Assembly (NCBI GenBank): GCA_023511725.1
Contig: JAIMAY010000014.1
Location: 1-59,514, forward strand
Reading direction: 5' to 3'
Source: Alicyclobacillus sp.
Lineage (GTDB): Bacteria; Bacillota; Bacilli; Alicyclobacillales; Alicyclobacillaceae
DNA: 59,514 nucleotides
This document shows positions 41,478 to 51,743 of the stretch, one piece after another. Position 1 is the first letter of the stretch. Every line of letters starts with the position of its first letter. The position numbers and the translations under genes are program-made. Under the pieces are notes generated by a model. That model had not been told where the DNA came from. It did not search any database and worked only from the letters and a program-made list of their open reading frames with translations.

Positions 41478-41508
41478 AGCCCCCATGCGTCGCAGGCGCA
41501 TGGGGGCT
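41478..41508 (-). terminator. Intrinsic terminator of odhAB operon
   Basis: AGCCCCCATGCG and CGCATGGGGGCT are perfect 12-base arms; the minus-strand 3' side continues TTTGTTGTG. It is 67 bases after the odhB stop. Confidence 0.85.
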
Positions 41509-41574
41509 ATAGATGGTGGCGGTGCTGCTAGCTTTGCGCCTCGCTGCAGGCGCCCCAGGACAGGGTCAGCCAGC

Positions 41575-42954
41575 TCAGCCCTCGAGCAGCAGCGATTCCG
41601 GATCCTCGATGAGCTCCTTCACCTTCACGAGGAAGCTCACGGCCTCGGCGCCGTCGATGATGCGGTGGTCGTACGTCAGCGCGATGTACATCATCGGCCG
41701 GATGACGACCTCGCCGTTGATGGCGACGGGCCGCTCCTGGATTTTGTGCATGCCGAGGATGCCCACCTGATGTGTTCCGTTCAGGATAGGTGTCGACATC
41801 AGCGATCCGAACACGCCGCCGTTGGTGATGGTGAACGTGCCGCCCTGCAGATCGGCCAGCGACAGCGTCTTGCTGCGCGCCTTCTCCGCGAGCTCGGCAA
41901 TCTTCCGCTCAATCTCCGCGAAGGTCAGCTTGTCCGCGTCGCGCACCACCGGGACGACCAGACCTTCGTTGGTCGATACGGCGATACCGATATCGTAGTG
42001 CTGCTTGAGGATGATGTCACTGCCGTCGATCTCGGCATTCAGCATCGGATACGCCTTGAGCGCGCCGACCACGGCCTTGGTGAAGAACGACATGAAGCCG
42101 AGGCTGACGCCGTGCTTCTGCTTGAACTCCTCGCGGCGGCGCTTGCGGATGTCCAGCACCGCGGACATGTCGACCTCGTTGAACGTCGTCAGCAGCGCTG
42201 CGACGTTCTGCGTCTCCTTCAGGTTGCGCGCAATCGTCAAGCGGCGGCGCGACATCGGGATGCGCTGTTCATCCGGCCGTGTCGTACCGGCGGTCGGCGC
42301 GGGCGCCGTGGGACGGGGGGGCGCAGGCGCAACGGCTCCCGCCGGCGCAGGTGTCACCGGCGCCGGTGCGGGGGTCAGGGTGACGCTCTGCTGCGCACGC
42401 GCCGCGTTCAGCACATCTTGCTCCGTGATGCGGCCGAGGCCGCCCGTGCCCTGGACACGGCTGAGATCCACGCCGTACTCCAACGCCAACCGGCGGACGG
42501 CCGGTGACGCGACCGGTGCCGCGCCGGGGCTGGCGGGCTGGGCCGGGCTTGTCGCCGCTAGCGTGGCCGGCGCCACGGGTGCAGCAGCTGCCGCGGGCGC
42601 GGAGGCCGGCGCCTGCTGGGGCTGTGCAGGCGTGAACGGAGCGGCTGGGGCCGCGGCCTGCGGAGCGGCAGTACCCGGCGCTGCCGCCGGGGCCGCATCG
42701 GCGCTCGGCTGGGCGGCCGCACCCTCGCCGATCACGGCAATCGCCTCCCCGACCTTCACCGTTTCGCCGGCCTGGCGCAGGATCTGCTGCAGCACGCCGG
42801 ACTGCTCGCTGATCACCTCGACGTTGACCTTGTCCGTTTCCAGTTCGGCGACGGCTTCGCCTTGGCTGACCGGATCGCCCACGTTCTTGAGCCAGTTGAG
42901 AATCGTCGCTTCGACGATGGATTCGCCGAGTTCAGGCACGCGGATTTCACTCAT
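41575..42954 (-). CDS. odhB: Dihydrolipoyllysine succinyltransferase (E2 of 2-oxoglutarate dehydrogenase)
   Basis: 459 residues. The lipoyl domain at 1-77 has lipoylated Lys42 in [10 protein letters not shown] long Ala/Pro linker (about 78-145) leads to the E1/E3-binding domain (about 147-185, [19 protein letters not shown] followed by [14 protein letters not shown]). A second Ala/Pro linker precedes the catalytic acyltransferase domain (about 230-459) with [37 protein letters not shown] and the active site [12 protein letters not shown]. It transfers succinyl groups to CoA in the TCA cycle. It overlaps odhA by four bases. The Ala/Pro linkers are longer than in B. subtilis. Confidence 0.95.
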   Translation of the reverse strand: MSEIRVPELGESIVEATILNWLKNVGDPVSQGEAVAELETDKVNVEVISEQSGVLQQILRQAGETVKVGEAIAVIGEGAAAQPSADAAPAAAPGTAAPQAAAPAAPFTPAQPQQAPASAPAAAAAPVAPATLAATSPAQPASPGAAPVASPAVRRLALEYGVDLSRVQGTGGLGRITEQDVLNAARAQQSVTLTPAPAPVTPAPAGAVAPAPPRPTAPAPTAGTTRPDEQRIPMSRRRLTIARNLKETQNVAALLTTFNEVDMSAVLDIRKRRREEFKQKHGVSLGFMSFFTKAVVGALKAYPMLNAEIDGSDIILKQHYDIGIAVSTNEGLVVPVVRDADKLTFAEIERKIAELAEKARSKTLSLADLQGGTFTITNGGVFGSLMSTPILNGTHQVGILGMHKIQERPVAINGEVVIRPMMYIALTYDHRIIDGAEAVSFLVKVKELIEDPESLLLEG

Positions 42955-45842
42955 CGCACAGTCCTCCCTGCTTCCGGAATCGAGCCCAACGCGTCAGGCG
43001 TGAGCGCTTCGTCGATGATCTGCTTCTGCGCCTTGTCATGCGCATCGGCGACGCCTTCTGCCGGGCTCGACCGCTCCGGCCGGCCGACGTAGCGCACGCG
43101 GATCCGCCGCGACACCAGCGCCTCCAGGCGCGGCGCCATGTACGTCCAGGCGCCCATGTTCTGCGGTTCCTCCTGCACCCACACCATCTCTTCCACGTTC
43201 GGATACTGGGCGAGGGTCTGCAGCAGCTCGTCCTCGGGGAACGGGTACAGAAGTTCCACTCGGACCACGGCGAGCCAATCGGGCGCCGGTTGAAGCGCTT
43301 CGAGCGCGTTGAACAGGTCCACCGAGACTTTGCCGCTGCACAGGATCAGGCGGCGGACGTTCTGCTTGTCGATAGCGCGCGGATCATCCAGGACAGGCTG
43401 GAACCGGCTGCTGGCGAGTTCCTGTACGCTAGAAGCCGCGCGCGGGTTGCGCAGCAGGCTCTTCGGCGTCATCAGGACGAGCGGCTTCGGATTCGTCTTC
43501 AGCCGCGCCGCCTGGAGCCGAAGCAGATGGAAGTACTGCGCCGCCGTGGTGACGTTGGCCACCCACCAGTTGTTCTCCGCCGAGAGTTGCAGGTACCGCT
43601 CCAGCCGCGCACTCGAGTGCTCCGGCCCTTGGCCCTCGTAGCCATGCGGCAGCAGCAACACCAACCCCGATTGCTGCGCCCACTTGGCGCGGCCAGACGA
43701 GATGAACTGATCAATCAGCACCTGACCGGCGTTGGCGAAGTCGCCGAACTGCGCTTCCCACAGCACCAGCGTTTCCGGCGCCTGCACGTTGTAGCCATAC
43801 TCGAAACCGATGATGGCCGCTTCCGACAGCGGGCTGTTGTGGATGGCGAACGACGCCTTCGCCTGCGGCAGCCCATGCAGCGGACAGTACTCCTGTCCCG
43901 ACTCCACATCGTGCAGCACCAGGTGGCGCTGGCCGAACGTGCCGCGCTCCGAATCCTGGCCGGTCAAGCGGATGGGCGTGCCATCGGCGAGGATGGTGGC
44001 GAAAGCGAGCGCCTCCGCGTGCGCCCAGTCCACCTTGCCGCCCTCATCGAACGCGTTGCGACGGCGCTGCAGGATGCGGTCCAGCTTCGGGTACACCTTG
44101 AAGCCCTCGGGCCAGGTGAGCAATGCGTCGTTGATCTCACGCAGCTTTTCCAGCGGCACGGCCGTCTCCGGAGCGGGGCCATTGTCGATCCCGGCCGCAA
44201 GCTGCACCGTCTGGCTGACCTGGCCGGCCGTGACGTCGTCGTACGCCTTCTTCAGGCGTGCTTCCACGGCCGCCTCCATCTCCTTGATCTCCTGCTCGGT
44301 CACGAGCCCTTCCGCCTGCAGTGCGCGCGCATACAGATGACGCACGCTCGGGTGCTGATGGATCTTGGCGTATAACTGGGGCTGGGTCATGACCGGATCG
44401 TCCATCTCGTTGTGGCCCCAGCGCCGGTAACCGACCAGGTCAATCAGGAAGTCCTTGCGGAACCTGCGCCGGTACGCAAAGGCCAGACAGATGGCGGCCA
44501 GGCACGCTTCCGGGTCATCCGCGTTGACGTGAACGACCGGGATCTCGAAGCCCTTGGCCAGATCGCTGGCGTAGCGCGTCGACCTGCCTTCGTCAGCTTC
44601 TGCCGTGAAGCCCAATTGGTTGTTAGCGATGATGTGGATGGTGCCGCCGGTCTGGTAGCCACGCAGGCGCGACAGGTTCAGGGTCTCGGCGACAATGCCC
44701 TCGCCGGGGAACGCTGCGTCGCCGTGGATCAGGACGGCCAGCGCCGCGTCGACGTCCTGGACGGGTGCGCCCGGTTTTGTCCGGTCATCCTGAGCGGCTC
44801 GGGCAAAACCTTCCACCACCGGGTTGACAAACTCCAGGTGGCTGGGGTTGTTGGCCAGCGTGAGCCTTGCCTGGACAATTTCGCCTTCCTTCATCGTGCG
44901 GCGCGCGCCCAGGTGGTATTTGACGTCGCCCGTCCAGCCGTAGTTGATGCCCATGGACCCTTCCGACGGCACGAGCTCTTTGTTCGGCGAGGCATGAAAT
45001 TCGGAGAAGATGATGCCGTAAGGCTTGCCGAGCACATGCGCCAGCACGTTGAGGCGACCGCGGTGCGCCATGCCAATCATGACATGCCGCGTCCCAGCAT
45101 GGACAGCCTCTTTGATCAATTCGTCGAGCATGGGCACCATCACATCGACGCCCTCGATGGAGAAGCGCTTCTGGCCGACGAAGGTGCGATGAAGGAACTT
45201 CTCGAACTCCTCCACCTCAATCAGCCGGGCGAGCAGCGCCTTCCGCTCCTCCGGGGTACGCGGCGGTGCAAAGGCTCCGGACTCGACGGTCTGGAGCAAC
45301 CAGGTGTACTCTTCTTCTTCGTGCACATGGGCGAAATCATACGCGAGGGTCCCCGTGTAGATGTCGCGCAGGCGCACGACAGCATCCAGCGCGGTCTGCA
45401 CGCCTTCTGGGGCATGCGTCCAAATCCAGCGGGCGGGAATATTGCGAAGGTCCGCCTCGGTGAGTTGATAGGTCGCCGGATCCAGCGCGGGCACGTACGG
45501 GGCCGTGTCCTGCAACGGATTGATCCGGGCGGCGAGGTGACCAAACTGACGAATGTTGCGAACGAGCCGGTGTGCGCTCACCACACGGTTAATCTCGGCC
45601 AGGCTGGCCGGCGTCTGCATGGTGGCGGGGGACACCGGAATGGACGTGGTGATGGCCGGTGTGGTGGCTGGCTCCTCCCCTTCGGGGGGTGCACCCCAGG
45701 TCTCGAAAAAGGCCCGGGTCTCCGGATCAACCGCGCCTGGGTCAGCCAGGTAGCGCTCATACAGCTCGGCGGCGTAGCCGAGGTTGGCGCCGAAGAACGA
45801 CCGCCACGCGTCCGTCCGGAGGGCGGATGCTGTGTCTGACAT
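42951..45842 (-). CDS. odhA: 2-oxoglutarate dehydrogenase E1 component
   Basis: 963 residues, the normal length for the thiamine-diphosphate-dependent E1o. Key segments are a start resembling [20 protein letters not shown], the [15 protein letters not shown] block, [19 protein letters not shown] with the ThDP/Mg Asp, [20 protein letters not shown], and the C-terminal domain with GFEYGYN and [12 protein letters not shown]. It decarboxylates 2-oxoglutarate and passes the succinyl group to OdhB. GAGGGGAATGGAG precedes ATG 45842. A minus-strand TATAAT lies at 45986-45991. The 280 bases upstream hold no other feature I recognise. Confidence 0.96.
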   Translation of the reverse strand: MSDTASALRTDAWRSFFGANLGYAAELYERYLADPGAVDPETRAFFETWGAPPEGEEPATTPAITTSIPVSPATMQTPASLAEINRVVSAHRLVRNIRQFGHLAARINPLQDTAPYVPALDPATYQLTEADLRNIPARWIWTHAPEGVQTALDAVVRLRDIYTGTLAYDFAHVHEEEEYTWLLQTVESGAFAPPRTPEERKALLARLIEVEEFEKFLHRTFVGQKRFSIEGVDVMVPMLDELIKEAVHAGTRHVMIGMAHRGRLNVLAHVLGKPYGIIFSEFHASPNKELVPSEGSMGINYGWTGDVKYHLGARRTMKEGEIVQARLTLANNPSHLEFVNPVVEGFARAAQDDRTKPGAPVQDVDAALAVLIHGDAAFPGEGIVAETLNLSRLRGYQTGGTIHIIANNQLGFTAEADEGRSTRYASDLAKGFEIPVVHVNADDPEACLAAICLAFAYRRRFRKDFLIDLVGYRRWGHNEMDDPVMTQPQLYAKIHQHPSVRHLYARALQAEGLVTEQEIKEMEAAVEARLKKAYDDVTAGQVSQTVQLAAGIDNGPAPETAVPLEKLREINDALLTWPEGFKVYPKLDRILQRRRNAFDEGGKVDWAHAEALAFATILADGTPIRLTGQDSERGTFGQRHLVLHDVESGQEYCPLHGLPQAKASFAIHNSPLSEAAIIGFEYGYNVQAPETLVLWEAQFGDFANAGQVLIDQFISSGRAKWAQQSGLVLLLPHGYEGQGPEHSSARLERYLQLSAENNWWVANVTTAAQYFHLLRLQAARLKTNPKPLVLMTPKSLLRNPRAASSVQELASSRFQPVLDDPRAIDKQNVRRLILCSGKVSVDLFNALEALQPAPDWLAVVRVELLYPFPEDELLQTLAQYPNVEEMVWVQEEPQNMGAWTYMAPRLEALVSRRIRVRYVGRPERSSPAEGVADAHDKAQKQIIDEALTPDALGSIPEAGRTVR

Positions 45843-46123
45843 ACTCCATTCCCCTCGCTCTCACAGGCCGTTGCCCACGCAGGGATGGGCGGATGGCCGC
45901 TGTGCTTTCCCTATTTTTCTTGTCCGTGCGCCGGTTTACTCATCTATGCACGAGCGGCAACGCCGCCCGTCGGACCCAACGTAGTATTATACATCTTTCT
46001 TACGTGCGCCGGGAAACGGAAGGCGCGAAAAAGCGGCGCTCAGCCGCGTTGCAGCCAAGCGCCGCGCGTAGCAGAGCCATGATCCACCCGCCGCATGCGC
46101 CGCCATGGCCCGGGCCGCCTGTG

Positions 46124-46498
46124 TCAGGCCGCCTTGGGCTGGCCGCCGCGCACGCCACGGGTGCCCCTGTCTTCCACCAGGTTCCACACGTTGAGCAGCG
46201 CCGTGATGACGCCGAGCACGGCGGTCACCCAGGTGGTCACCGTGTTCTGCGCAAACGCAAACGGCTGGATCACAAACCATACGCCCGTGATCAGGCTGAT
46301 GGCGGCCATCCAAAGCCGGATCGAGCCTGTGTCACGGGTCAACGCGCCCCAGACCGAAGCTATCAACTGGATGGCGCCGATAACGATGCTCGTCCACAGC
46401 GCCGCGGTCTGATGCTGGAACGAAAGCACCCACGGCGAGATGATGAACCAAGCACCCATGAGAGCCGACAGCCACTGCTTCCACGTCTGCTTCAGCAT
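46124..46498 (-). CDS. SPW-repeat membrane protein
   Basis: 124 residues with four membrane helices in two repeats of the SPW motif: WLSALMGAWFIISPWVL in the first half and ISLITGVWFVIQPFAF (SPW degenerated to QPF) in the second. SPW proteins are small membrane proteins of unknown function. The last 15 residues are basic and hydrophilic. GGAGGTGACG precedes ATG 46498. It has its own promoter (46544-46572), separate from the protease upstream. Confidence 0.88.
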   Translation of the reverse strand: MLKQTWKQWLSALMGAWFIISPWVLSFQHQTAALWTSIVIGAIQLIASVWGALTRDTGSIRLWMAAISLITGVWFVIQPFAFAQNTVTTWVTAVLGVITALLNVWNLVEDRGTRGVRGGQPKAA

Positions 46499-46543
46499 GG
46501 CACGTCACCTCCAAAAAGGATGAGGGTACTTCGTCCACTAGGG

Positions 46544-46572
46544 ATACTAGATCTTCGGTTTACATAATGCAA
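46544..46572 (-). promoter_or_regulatory. Sigma-A promoter of SPW gene
   Basis: On the minus strand, TTGCAT (46567-46572) and TAGTAT (46544-46549) have the ideal 17-base spacing, ending 46 bases before the start codon. Confidence 0.65.
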
Positions 46573-46688
46573 AGCCAGGTAACGGCTGCAACTGGCAATC
46601 AAGGCGCAAGAGCGCCAACCATGACGGATTATGCATGAATTTCTCGTGGGATCGCGGCGTTTCACGTTCTCGCTTCACTCGCCGCGTT

Positions 46689-46725
46689 GCAAAACAAGAG
46701 AGGGCGCACCCAACATCGGTGCGCC
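46689..46725 (-). terminator. Intrinsic terminator of S53 protease gene
   Basis: GGGCGCACC and GGTGCGCCC (46701-46725) flank a 7-base loop; on the minus strand a T-rich run (TCTCTTGTTTTG) follows. It is 50 bases after the protease stop codon. Confidence 0.85.
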
Positions 46726-46774
46726 CATCCGTGGGCTGCAGGCTCGTGCCGAGGAGCACGATGCGTACCATGCC

Positions 46775-48688
46775 TCAGTGACCTGCGAAGCGATCCGCCA
46801 GCTTGGCGATATCGGGAATCCCGAGACCCGTGGCCTGGTTGTACACAGTGCCCGCCGTGCCGGTGTATAGGTCGTTGTCGTTGGTGGTGCCCGTCGTATT
46901 GAGTGGTGTGAATGGGCTGTTCTTCGTGGTGGCGAAGCGATAGATCTGCGGGTTCCAGAACCCGACGCGCGTGTGGTCCGCGTCGTTGATCAGCGCCGTC
47001 AAGCCGGCAAGCTGCGGTGCCACGAAGCTGGTGCCACCATACACGGCGTAGCCGGCGTTGCTGCCGGGCTTCCCAGGATCCGACAAGTACACCAGATAGC
47101 CCGTGTAGGGGTCGGCGTTCATGGACAGGTCCGGCAGGTTGCGGCCTGCGCCGTTGCCGGTGATGATCTGGGGCTGCGTTGCGCGCGTCAGGCTGGAGCC
47201 GTTCTGTGTCGGGATCCACTGCAACACACCCGTGAACTTGTTGACGCCAGGCACGCCCTGCTGGTAGTCGGGCGTCGGGAAGAACAGGCTGAAGCCGCCA
47301 CCGCCGCCGACCAGGTACCGAGCCGCCCACTGGGCTGGGTTGTTCAGGCCACGTGCATCAAAGTAGTTGTACAGGTAGTCCCAGCCCCACGCGCGCTCCT
47401 GGTCCACGTGCACCGTGATGCCGGTCGACGGCGAGGTGAAGTGAAACGGCAGCGTTGTGCCCCCCGCGGCGGTGATGTACGGGCTGTCGGCAGGTTGATC
47501 CACGGAAGGGAGGGCCACTCCGGGGACTCCGGAATTCAAATAGAATTCGCGCACCGCATCGTACGCCCCCTCATCGCCCGCGGCGGCAAACATCGATTGC
47601 CCCTGGGCCGCGGCCTCCATGAACAGCTGGTTGAAGACGTATGGATATGCGGGCGTCTCCGCGTTGTTCGCCACCAGGTAGAGAATGGCGGGTTCCGCCA
47701 GACCCCAGGAGACGGAGATCTGCTGCGCGATGTCTTCGCTGATGGCCGTGGCGAACGCATCGACAAAGCCTGTATCGGTGTTGGGCGCCTCATAGACGCG
47801 GATGTCGGCCTGCGGGGCGAGCGCGCCGGACTGCTCCACGTCCAGCGTCGTCTCGTCGTACCCGTCCCAACCAGCGCCACCGTCCACCGGCACCTCGGTG
47901 ATGCGGTTCGCCTTGACGTTGATACCCATGTCGTTCCAGAACGCGTAGGCATCCTCTGGATTGAAGTCCGCCAGGGTGACAATGCCAATCGTTTGTCCTG
48001 CACCGGTGGCCCCCTGCTGATAGAGCGGCCCCACGTCGTAGTGCGAGATGAGGTCCTGCGGTGTGAGATTCAGCGGGCCGACGGGCGTATCCGCGGGATC
48101 CAGATTGCGCTCAAGCGCGTTCGATTTGAAATTGTAGTAGTTGGTCAGGCCCAGGACGCAGAGCACATCCTTGGCGATCCCGGCCGGCAGCATGGGGTTT
48201 TGCTTCGCCGCGTGGAAGGAGCGGCCGTTCAGCTTGGCCGACTGGATTTTTGTCTTAAATGCCTGATTGAACTGGCCGACTGTGCCGTTGGCCGTGATGA
48301 TCAGGTGGTCCGGATAGACGGTCGTCTGAATGCCAAAGGCCTGAAGATAATTGGTGATGGCCCGAATGTCCTGTGGGCTTGGCGCGTACTGCTGAGCAAA
48401 CTGCGACACGGAAAGATAATGCCGGTAATTGCGGCTGGACGGATCTGTCGTCTGGTTGATGTAGGACTGCAGTGCCTGAGCATTCCGTAACTTCAGGACG
48501 ATATCCACAGTAACCGGCGTGTCGTCGGGAAGGTCTCCGAAGTAGCTGGCCTGACTGAGCACTGCTGGCGAGACGTCCTGCGGAACGCTCTGGGAAGTGT
48601 CACCATACGCAAAACCCGGACTCACCGCGAAAGCGAGCATCCCTGCGCTTGCCATCGCCAACGGAATGGTCCATCTCCGCTGTCCCAT
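46775..48688 (-). CDS. Secreted S53 sedolisin-family acid protease (kumamolisin-like)
   Basis: 637 residues: signal peptide (1-29, cleavage near FAYG), pro-domain (about 40-190, SYFGDLPDD, NYRHYLSVSQFAQQYAPSPQ) and catalytic domain (about 205-637). Catalytic residues fit the family: Glu279 and Asp283 in DETTLD, Asp372 in AAAGDEG (oxyanion), and Ser554 in GGTSFVAP. The C-terminal region likely holds the calcium site. Such enzymes work at acid pH after self-cleavage of the pro-domain, which fits an acidophile. GGAGG is upstream of ATG 48688, and a sigma-A promoter is at 48741. It is monocistronic. Confidence 0.94.
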   Translation of the reverse strand: MGQRRWTIPLAMASAGMLAFAVSPGFAYGDTSQSVPQDVSPAVLSQASYFGDLPDDTPVTVDIVLKLRNAQALQSYINQTTDPSSRNYRHYLSVSQFAQQYAPSPQDIRAITNYLQAFGIQTTVYPDHLIITANGTVGQFNQAFKTKIQSAKLNGRSFHAAKQNPMLPAGIAKDVLCVLGLTNYYNFKSNALERNLDPADTPVGPLNLTPQDLISHYDVGPLYQQGATGAGQTIGIVTLADFNPEDAYAFWNDMGINVKANRITEVPVDGGAGWDGYDETTLDVEQSGALAPQADIRVYEAPNTDTGFVDAFATAISEDIAQQISVSWGLAEPAILYLVANNAETPAYPYVFNQLFMEAAAQGQSMFAAAGDEGAYDAVREFYLNSGVPGVALPSVDQPADSPYITAAGGTTLPFHFTSPSTGITVHVDQERAWGWDYLYNYFDARGLNNPAQWAARYLVGGGGGFSLFFPTPDYQQGVPGVNKFTGVLQWIPTQNGSSLTRATQPQIITGNGAGRNLPDLSMNADPYTGYLVYLSDPGKPGSNAGYAVYGGTSFVAPQLAGLTALINDADHTRVGFWNPQIYRFATTKNSPFTPLNTTGTTNDNDLYTGTAGTVYNQATGLGIPDIAKLADRFAGH

Positions 48689-48740
48689 GGAATCATAGCC
48701 TCCTTTTCCACGTCAGTACCGAGGGCTCCCGGCGCTGACA

Positions 48741-48769
48741 ATTCTACCAAGACTTCGGTGTAGTAACAA
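48741..48769 (-). promoter_or_regulatory. Sigma-A promoter of S53 protease
   Basis: On the minus strand, TTGTTA (48764-48769) and TAGAAT (48741-48746), spacing 17 bases, 53 bases before the start codon. Confidence 0.65.
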
Positions 48770-48933
48770 TAGAAAAATAGCGACAAAATCAACCACGCTT
48801 CGCCTTCCCGGGTTTCTCGCCACTGTGTGGCCGACGGCGCGTGCGGCGCATACCCATGCGCTGTGGCCTGCGGGCAGCGGGCCGTGCCCCGCGGGAAAAG
48901 TTGTCCATAGGCTGAGAATATCGCGGATCCCGA

Positions 48934-48962
48934 TTGACGCGCGGGGGCCGCATCCGTACAAT
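48934..48962 (+). promoter_or_regulatory. Sigma-A promoter of sulfate-assimilation operon
   Basis: TTGACG (48934-48939) and TACAAT (48957-48962) with 17-base spacing. An AT-rich stretch (TCATAGTAATTAGATCGGAA) follows before cysH and may hold a regulator site, but no S-box or T-box fold is present. The rest of 48689-49016 is GC-rich and featureless. Confidence 0.75.
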
Positions 48963-49016
48963 ATTCATTAATCCGCTTTGTCATAGTAATTAGATCGGAA
49001 TAATGGGGTGTGTGGC

Positions 49017-49715
49017 GTGGCTCAGTTGGTGCTTGAGGTATCGGAAATCGAGAAGCTGGCGGAACGGTGGAAGGACGGGGCGGCGGAGGAGATCCTTCGC
49101 GTCGCTCTGGAGCGCGTGCCCCGCATCGCATTGGCCTGCAGCTTTGGTGCGGAGGACATGGTGTTGCTCGACATGTTGATGAAGCTGAATCCCGAGGCAC
49201 ACGTGTTCTACCTCGACACGGACGTGCTGTTCCCCGAGACGTACGAACTCATCGAGCGCGCCAAGCAGCGTTATGGGATTCCGAATCTCCGGCAGGTACG
49301 GCCCGCGCTGACGCTGGAGCAGCAGGCGGCGCAGTACGGGGATGCGCTGTGGTCCCGAGACCCGAACCTGTGCTGCAACCTCCGCAAGGTACAGCCGCTG
49401 ACCGGCGTGCTGGCGGAGTTGGATGGCTGGATCACCGGGATTCGTCGCGACCAGGCACCGACGCGCGCGGGCGCGCAGGTGTTCGAGGTGGACCACAAGT
49501 TCGGCATCGTCAAGGTGAATCCGCTCGCGTTCTGGACCTGGGACGAGGTGTGGGCGTATATCCGGCGCCATGATGTGCCCTACAACGTGCTGCACGACCA
49601 GGGTTATCCCAGCATCGGCTGTCTGCACTGCACGCGCCCTGTGGCGGCCGGAGAGGATCTGCGTGCCGGCCGGTGGGCGGGGTTCGATAAGACCGAGTGC
49701 GGCTTGCATCGATGA
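49017..49715 (+). CDS. cysH: Adenylyl-sulfate (APS/PAPS) reductase
   Basis: 232 residues. CysH reduces activated sulfate to sulfite using thioredoxin. The two cysteine pairs (CCNLRK and GCLHC) that ligate a [4Fe-4S] cluster mark it as the bacterial APS-reducing type. Other motifs are ACSFGAEDMVLLDML, YLDTDVLFPETYE, ITGIRRDQAPTR and the catalytic C-terminal ECGLH. GTG 49017 is favoured because GGGGTG is 6-7 bases upstream; GTG 49008 is alternative. First gene of a six-gene operon. APS reduction explains why no APS kinase gene follows sat. Confidence 0.95.
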   Translation: MAQLVLEVSEIEKLAERWKDGAAEEILRVALERVPRIALACSFGAEDMVLLDMLMKLNPEAHVFYLDTDVLFPETYELIERAKQRYGIPNLRQVRPALTLEQQAAQYGDALWSRDPNLCCNLRKVQPLTGVLAELDGWITGIRRDQAPTRAGAQVFEVDHKFGIVKVNPLAFWTWDEVWAYIRRHDVPYNVLHDQGYPSIGCLHCTRPVAAGEDLRAGRWAGFDKTECGLHR

Positions 49716-49775
49716 CGCGCGGGTGAAGGACGGATGGAGCAGCGGCTCGTCCGGAGGAAGTGAGGGATCCGACCG

Positions 49776-50549
49776 ATGGAATGGCAAGTTACGCTGGGGG
49801 GTCTGGTCGTCGGTCTGCTGATAGGCCTCACGGGAATGGGTGGCGGCTCGGTCATGACGCCCATGATGATCTTCCTGTTCCACATGCACCCGACGGTCGC
49901 TGTGGGCACCGACCTTGTGTATTCGTGCATCACCAAGATTGCGGGGGCCATCCAGCACATCCGCCAGAAGACCGTGGACTTCAAGGCGCTCGGTTGGATG
50001 TCGGTCGGCTCCGTGCCCGGGGCGCTGGCGGGATCGCTCGTGGTGGGCTACCTGCAGCAGCGTTATCCCATCAGCCACGTCGACGGCATCGTGGGCCAGA
50101 CGCTCGGTGGCGTGTACATCCTGATTGTGCTGGCGATGGCCTGGCGGTGGTGGTGGCAGACTCGCCGCAAGCAACCTGTGCCGGAGCCGGTGCGCGTACC
50201 GCGCTTGGCGCTGGCCATCCTCGGGGTCACGGCCGGCTTCGTGGTGGGGCTCACCTCGGTCGGATCCGGCGCGTTGTTCATTTCGGTAATTGCGATGATC
50301 TATCCGATTGCCGCCGCGCGGCTCGTCGGCACGGATATCACGGAGGGTGTGCTGGTCACGGGCGTGGCGGGGGCCGCTCACTGGGCATTCGGCAACGTGA
50401 ATCTGCCCATGGTGGCGAGCCTCCTCCTCGGCTCCGTCCCCGGCATCCTCATTGGCAGCCGGCTCACCATCCGCGTTCCCGAAGGTCTGGTGCGCGCGTG
50501 CCTGATGATTATGCTGGGTTGGTCCAGCTATACCCTGCTGACAAAGTGA
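49776..50549 (+). CDS. TauE/SafE family sulfite exporter-like protein
   Basis: 257 residues, about eight helices in two related halves. Family features are GLLIGLTGMGGGSVMTPMM in helix 1, GTDLVYSCITKIAGA, and the second-half repeat FVVGLTSVGSGALF and GTDITEGVLVTG. Its position between cysH and sat suggests export of excess sulfite or an intermediate, or sulfate uptake. ATG 49776 follows GGAGGAAGTGAGGG. Direction of transport cannot be told from sequence. Confidence 0.88.
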   Translation: MEWQVTLGGLVVGLLIGLTGMGGGSVMTPMMIFLFHMHPTVAVGTDLVYSCITKIAGAIQHIRQKTVDFKALGWMSVGSVPGALAGSLVVGYLQQRYPISHVDGIVGQTLGGVYILIVLAMAWRWWWQTRRKQPVPEPVRVPRLALAILGVTAGFVVGLTSVGSGALFISVIAMIYPIAAARLVGTDITEGVLVTGVAGAAHWAFGNVNLPMVASLLLGSVPGILIGSRLTIRVPEGLVRACLMIMLGWSSYTLLTK

Positions 50550-50561
50550 GGGGGCAAGGAC

Positions 50562-51743
50562 ATGACCGAGAATATCTCCGCTCACGGCGGCGTTCTGATC
50601 AACCGGGTGCTGCAAGGTGAGGCGCGGCGGGAGGCGCTTGAGGCCAGTCGCGATCTGCCGAAGATTCCCATCAACCGCTGGTCGATGTCGGATCTGGAAC
50701 TGATTGGTATAGGTGCGTTTTCGCCGCTCACAGGCTTCATGGGCCCGGAGGACTACGACGCCGTGCTGGAGTCCATGCGGCTCGCGAACGGCCTCGTCTG
50801 GTCCATTCCCATCACCCTCCCCGTCGACGAGAACATCGCCCGCCGGCTGCAGCCCGGTAAGAAGGCGGCGCTGGTGGGCGAGGAGGACGGCGTGACGTAC
50901 GGCGTGATGGAGGTCACGCACGTCTATCCCTACGACAAGCGGCGCGAGGCGGAATGGGTCTACCGCACGACGGAAGAGGCGCATCCGGGCGTGGCCAAGT
51001 TGTACCAGCGGCCGCCCTACTACGTGGCGGGTCCGGTGTGGCTGCTCAATCGCAAGGAGCCGGAGCAGTTCAAGGAATTCTACCTTGACCCGGCGGAGAC
51101 GCGGGCGGAGTTTGCGTGTCGCGGCTGGAAAACCATCGTCGGTTTCCAGACGCGCAACCCGGTGCACCGCGCGCACGAGTACATCCAGAAGTGTGCGCTG
51201 GAGATTGTCGACGGTCTGTTCCTGAATCCGCTGGTCGGCGAGACGAAGGCGGACGACATCCCGGCGGACGTGCGGATGCGCAGCTACCAGGTGCTGTTGG
51301 AACACTACTATCCGAAAGACCGCGTGTTCCTTGCGGTCTACCCGGCGGCCATGCGCTACGCCGGACCGCGCGAAGCGGTGTTGCACGCCCTCGTTCGTAA
51401 GAACTACGGCTGCACACACTTCATCGTCGGTCGCGATCACGCCGGCGTCGGCAGCTATTACGGCACTTACGACGCGCAAAAGATCTTCTCTAACTTCAAG
51501 CCGGAGGAATTGGGGATCACGCCGCTGTTCTTCGAGAACAGCTTTTACTGCGAGAAGTGCGATGGCATGGCGTCGGAAAAGACCTGTCCGCATTCGGCGG
51601 AATACCGCTACATCCTGTCGGGGACGAAGGTGCGTCAGATCCTGCGCAGCGGCCAGCGGCCGTCACCCAAGTTCACGCGGCCGGAGGTGGCGGATGTACT
51701 GATTGCGGGCTTGGCGGAAGGAGTGGGCGTGCGTGGCTCCTGA
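50562..51743 (+). CDS. sat: Sulfate adenylyltransferase
   Basis: 393 residues, a monofunctional ATP sulfurylase that makes APS and PPi from sulfate and ATP. Motifs are [32 protein letters not shown] (nucleotide-binding QxRNPxHxAHE), [13 protein letters not shown], and a C-terminal zinc-like cluster [17 protein letters not shown]. No APS kinase domain is fused. ATG 50562 follows GAGGGGGCAAGG, 12 bases after the TauE gene. It overlaps cysI by 11 bases. Confidence 0.95.
   Translation: MTENISAHGGVLINRVLQGEARREALEASRDLPKIPINRWSMSDLELIGIGAFSPLTGFMGPEDYDAVLESMRLANGLVWSIPITLPVDENIARRLQPGKKAALVGEEDGVTYGVMEVTHVYPYDKRREAEWVYRTTEEAHPGVAKLYQRPPYYVAGPVWLLNRKEPEQFKEFYLDPAETRAEFACRGWKTIVGFQTRNPVHRAHEYIQKCALEIVDGLFLNPLVGETKADDIPADVRMRSYQVLLEHYYPKDRVFLAVYPAAMRYAGPREAVLHALVRKNYGCTHFIVGRDHAGVGSYYGTYDAQKIFSNFKPEELGITPLFFENSFYCEKCDGMASEKTCPHSAEYRYILSGTKVRQILRSGQRPSPKFTRPEVADVLIAGLAEGVGVRGS

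Noticed and set aside
41265-41531. Small plus-strand gene between the 88-residue gene and odhB
   Set aside because: No ribosome site, two competing frames and overlap with the odhB terminator; listed only as unsupported intergenic sequence.
48990-51593. 867-codon minus-strand open frame
   Set aside because: It lies opposite cysH, the TauE gene and sat, which have clear families and ribosome sites. It is an artefact of GC-rich codon use.
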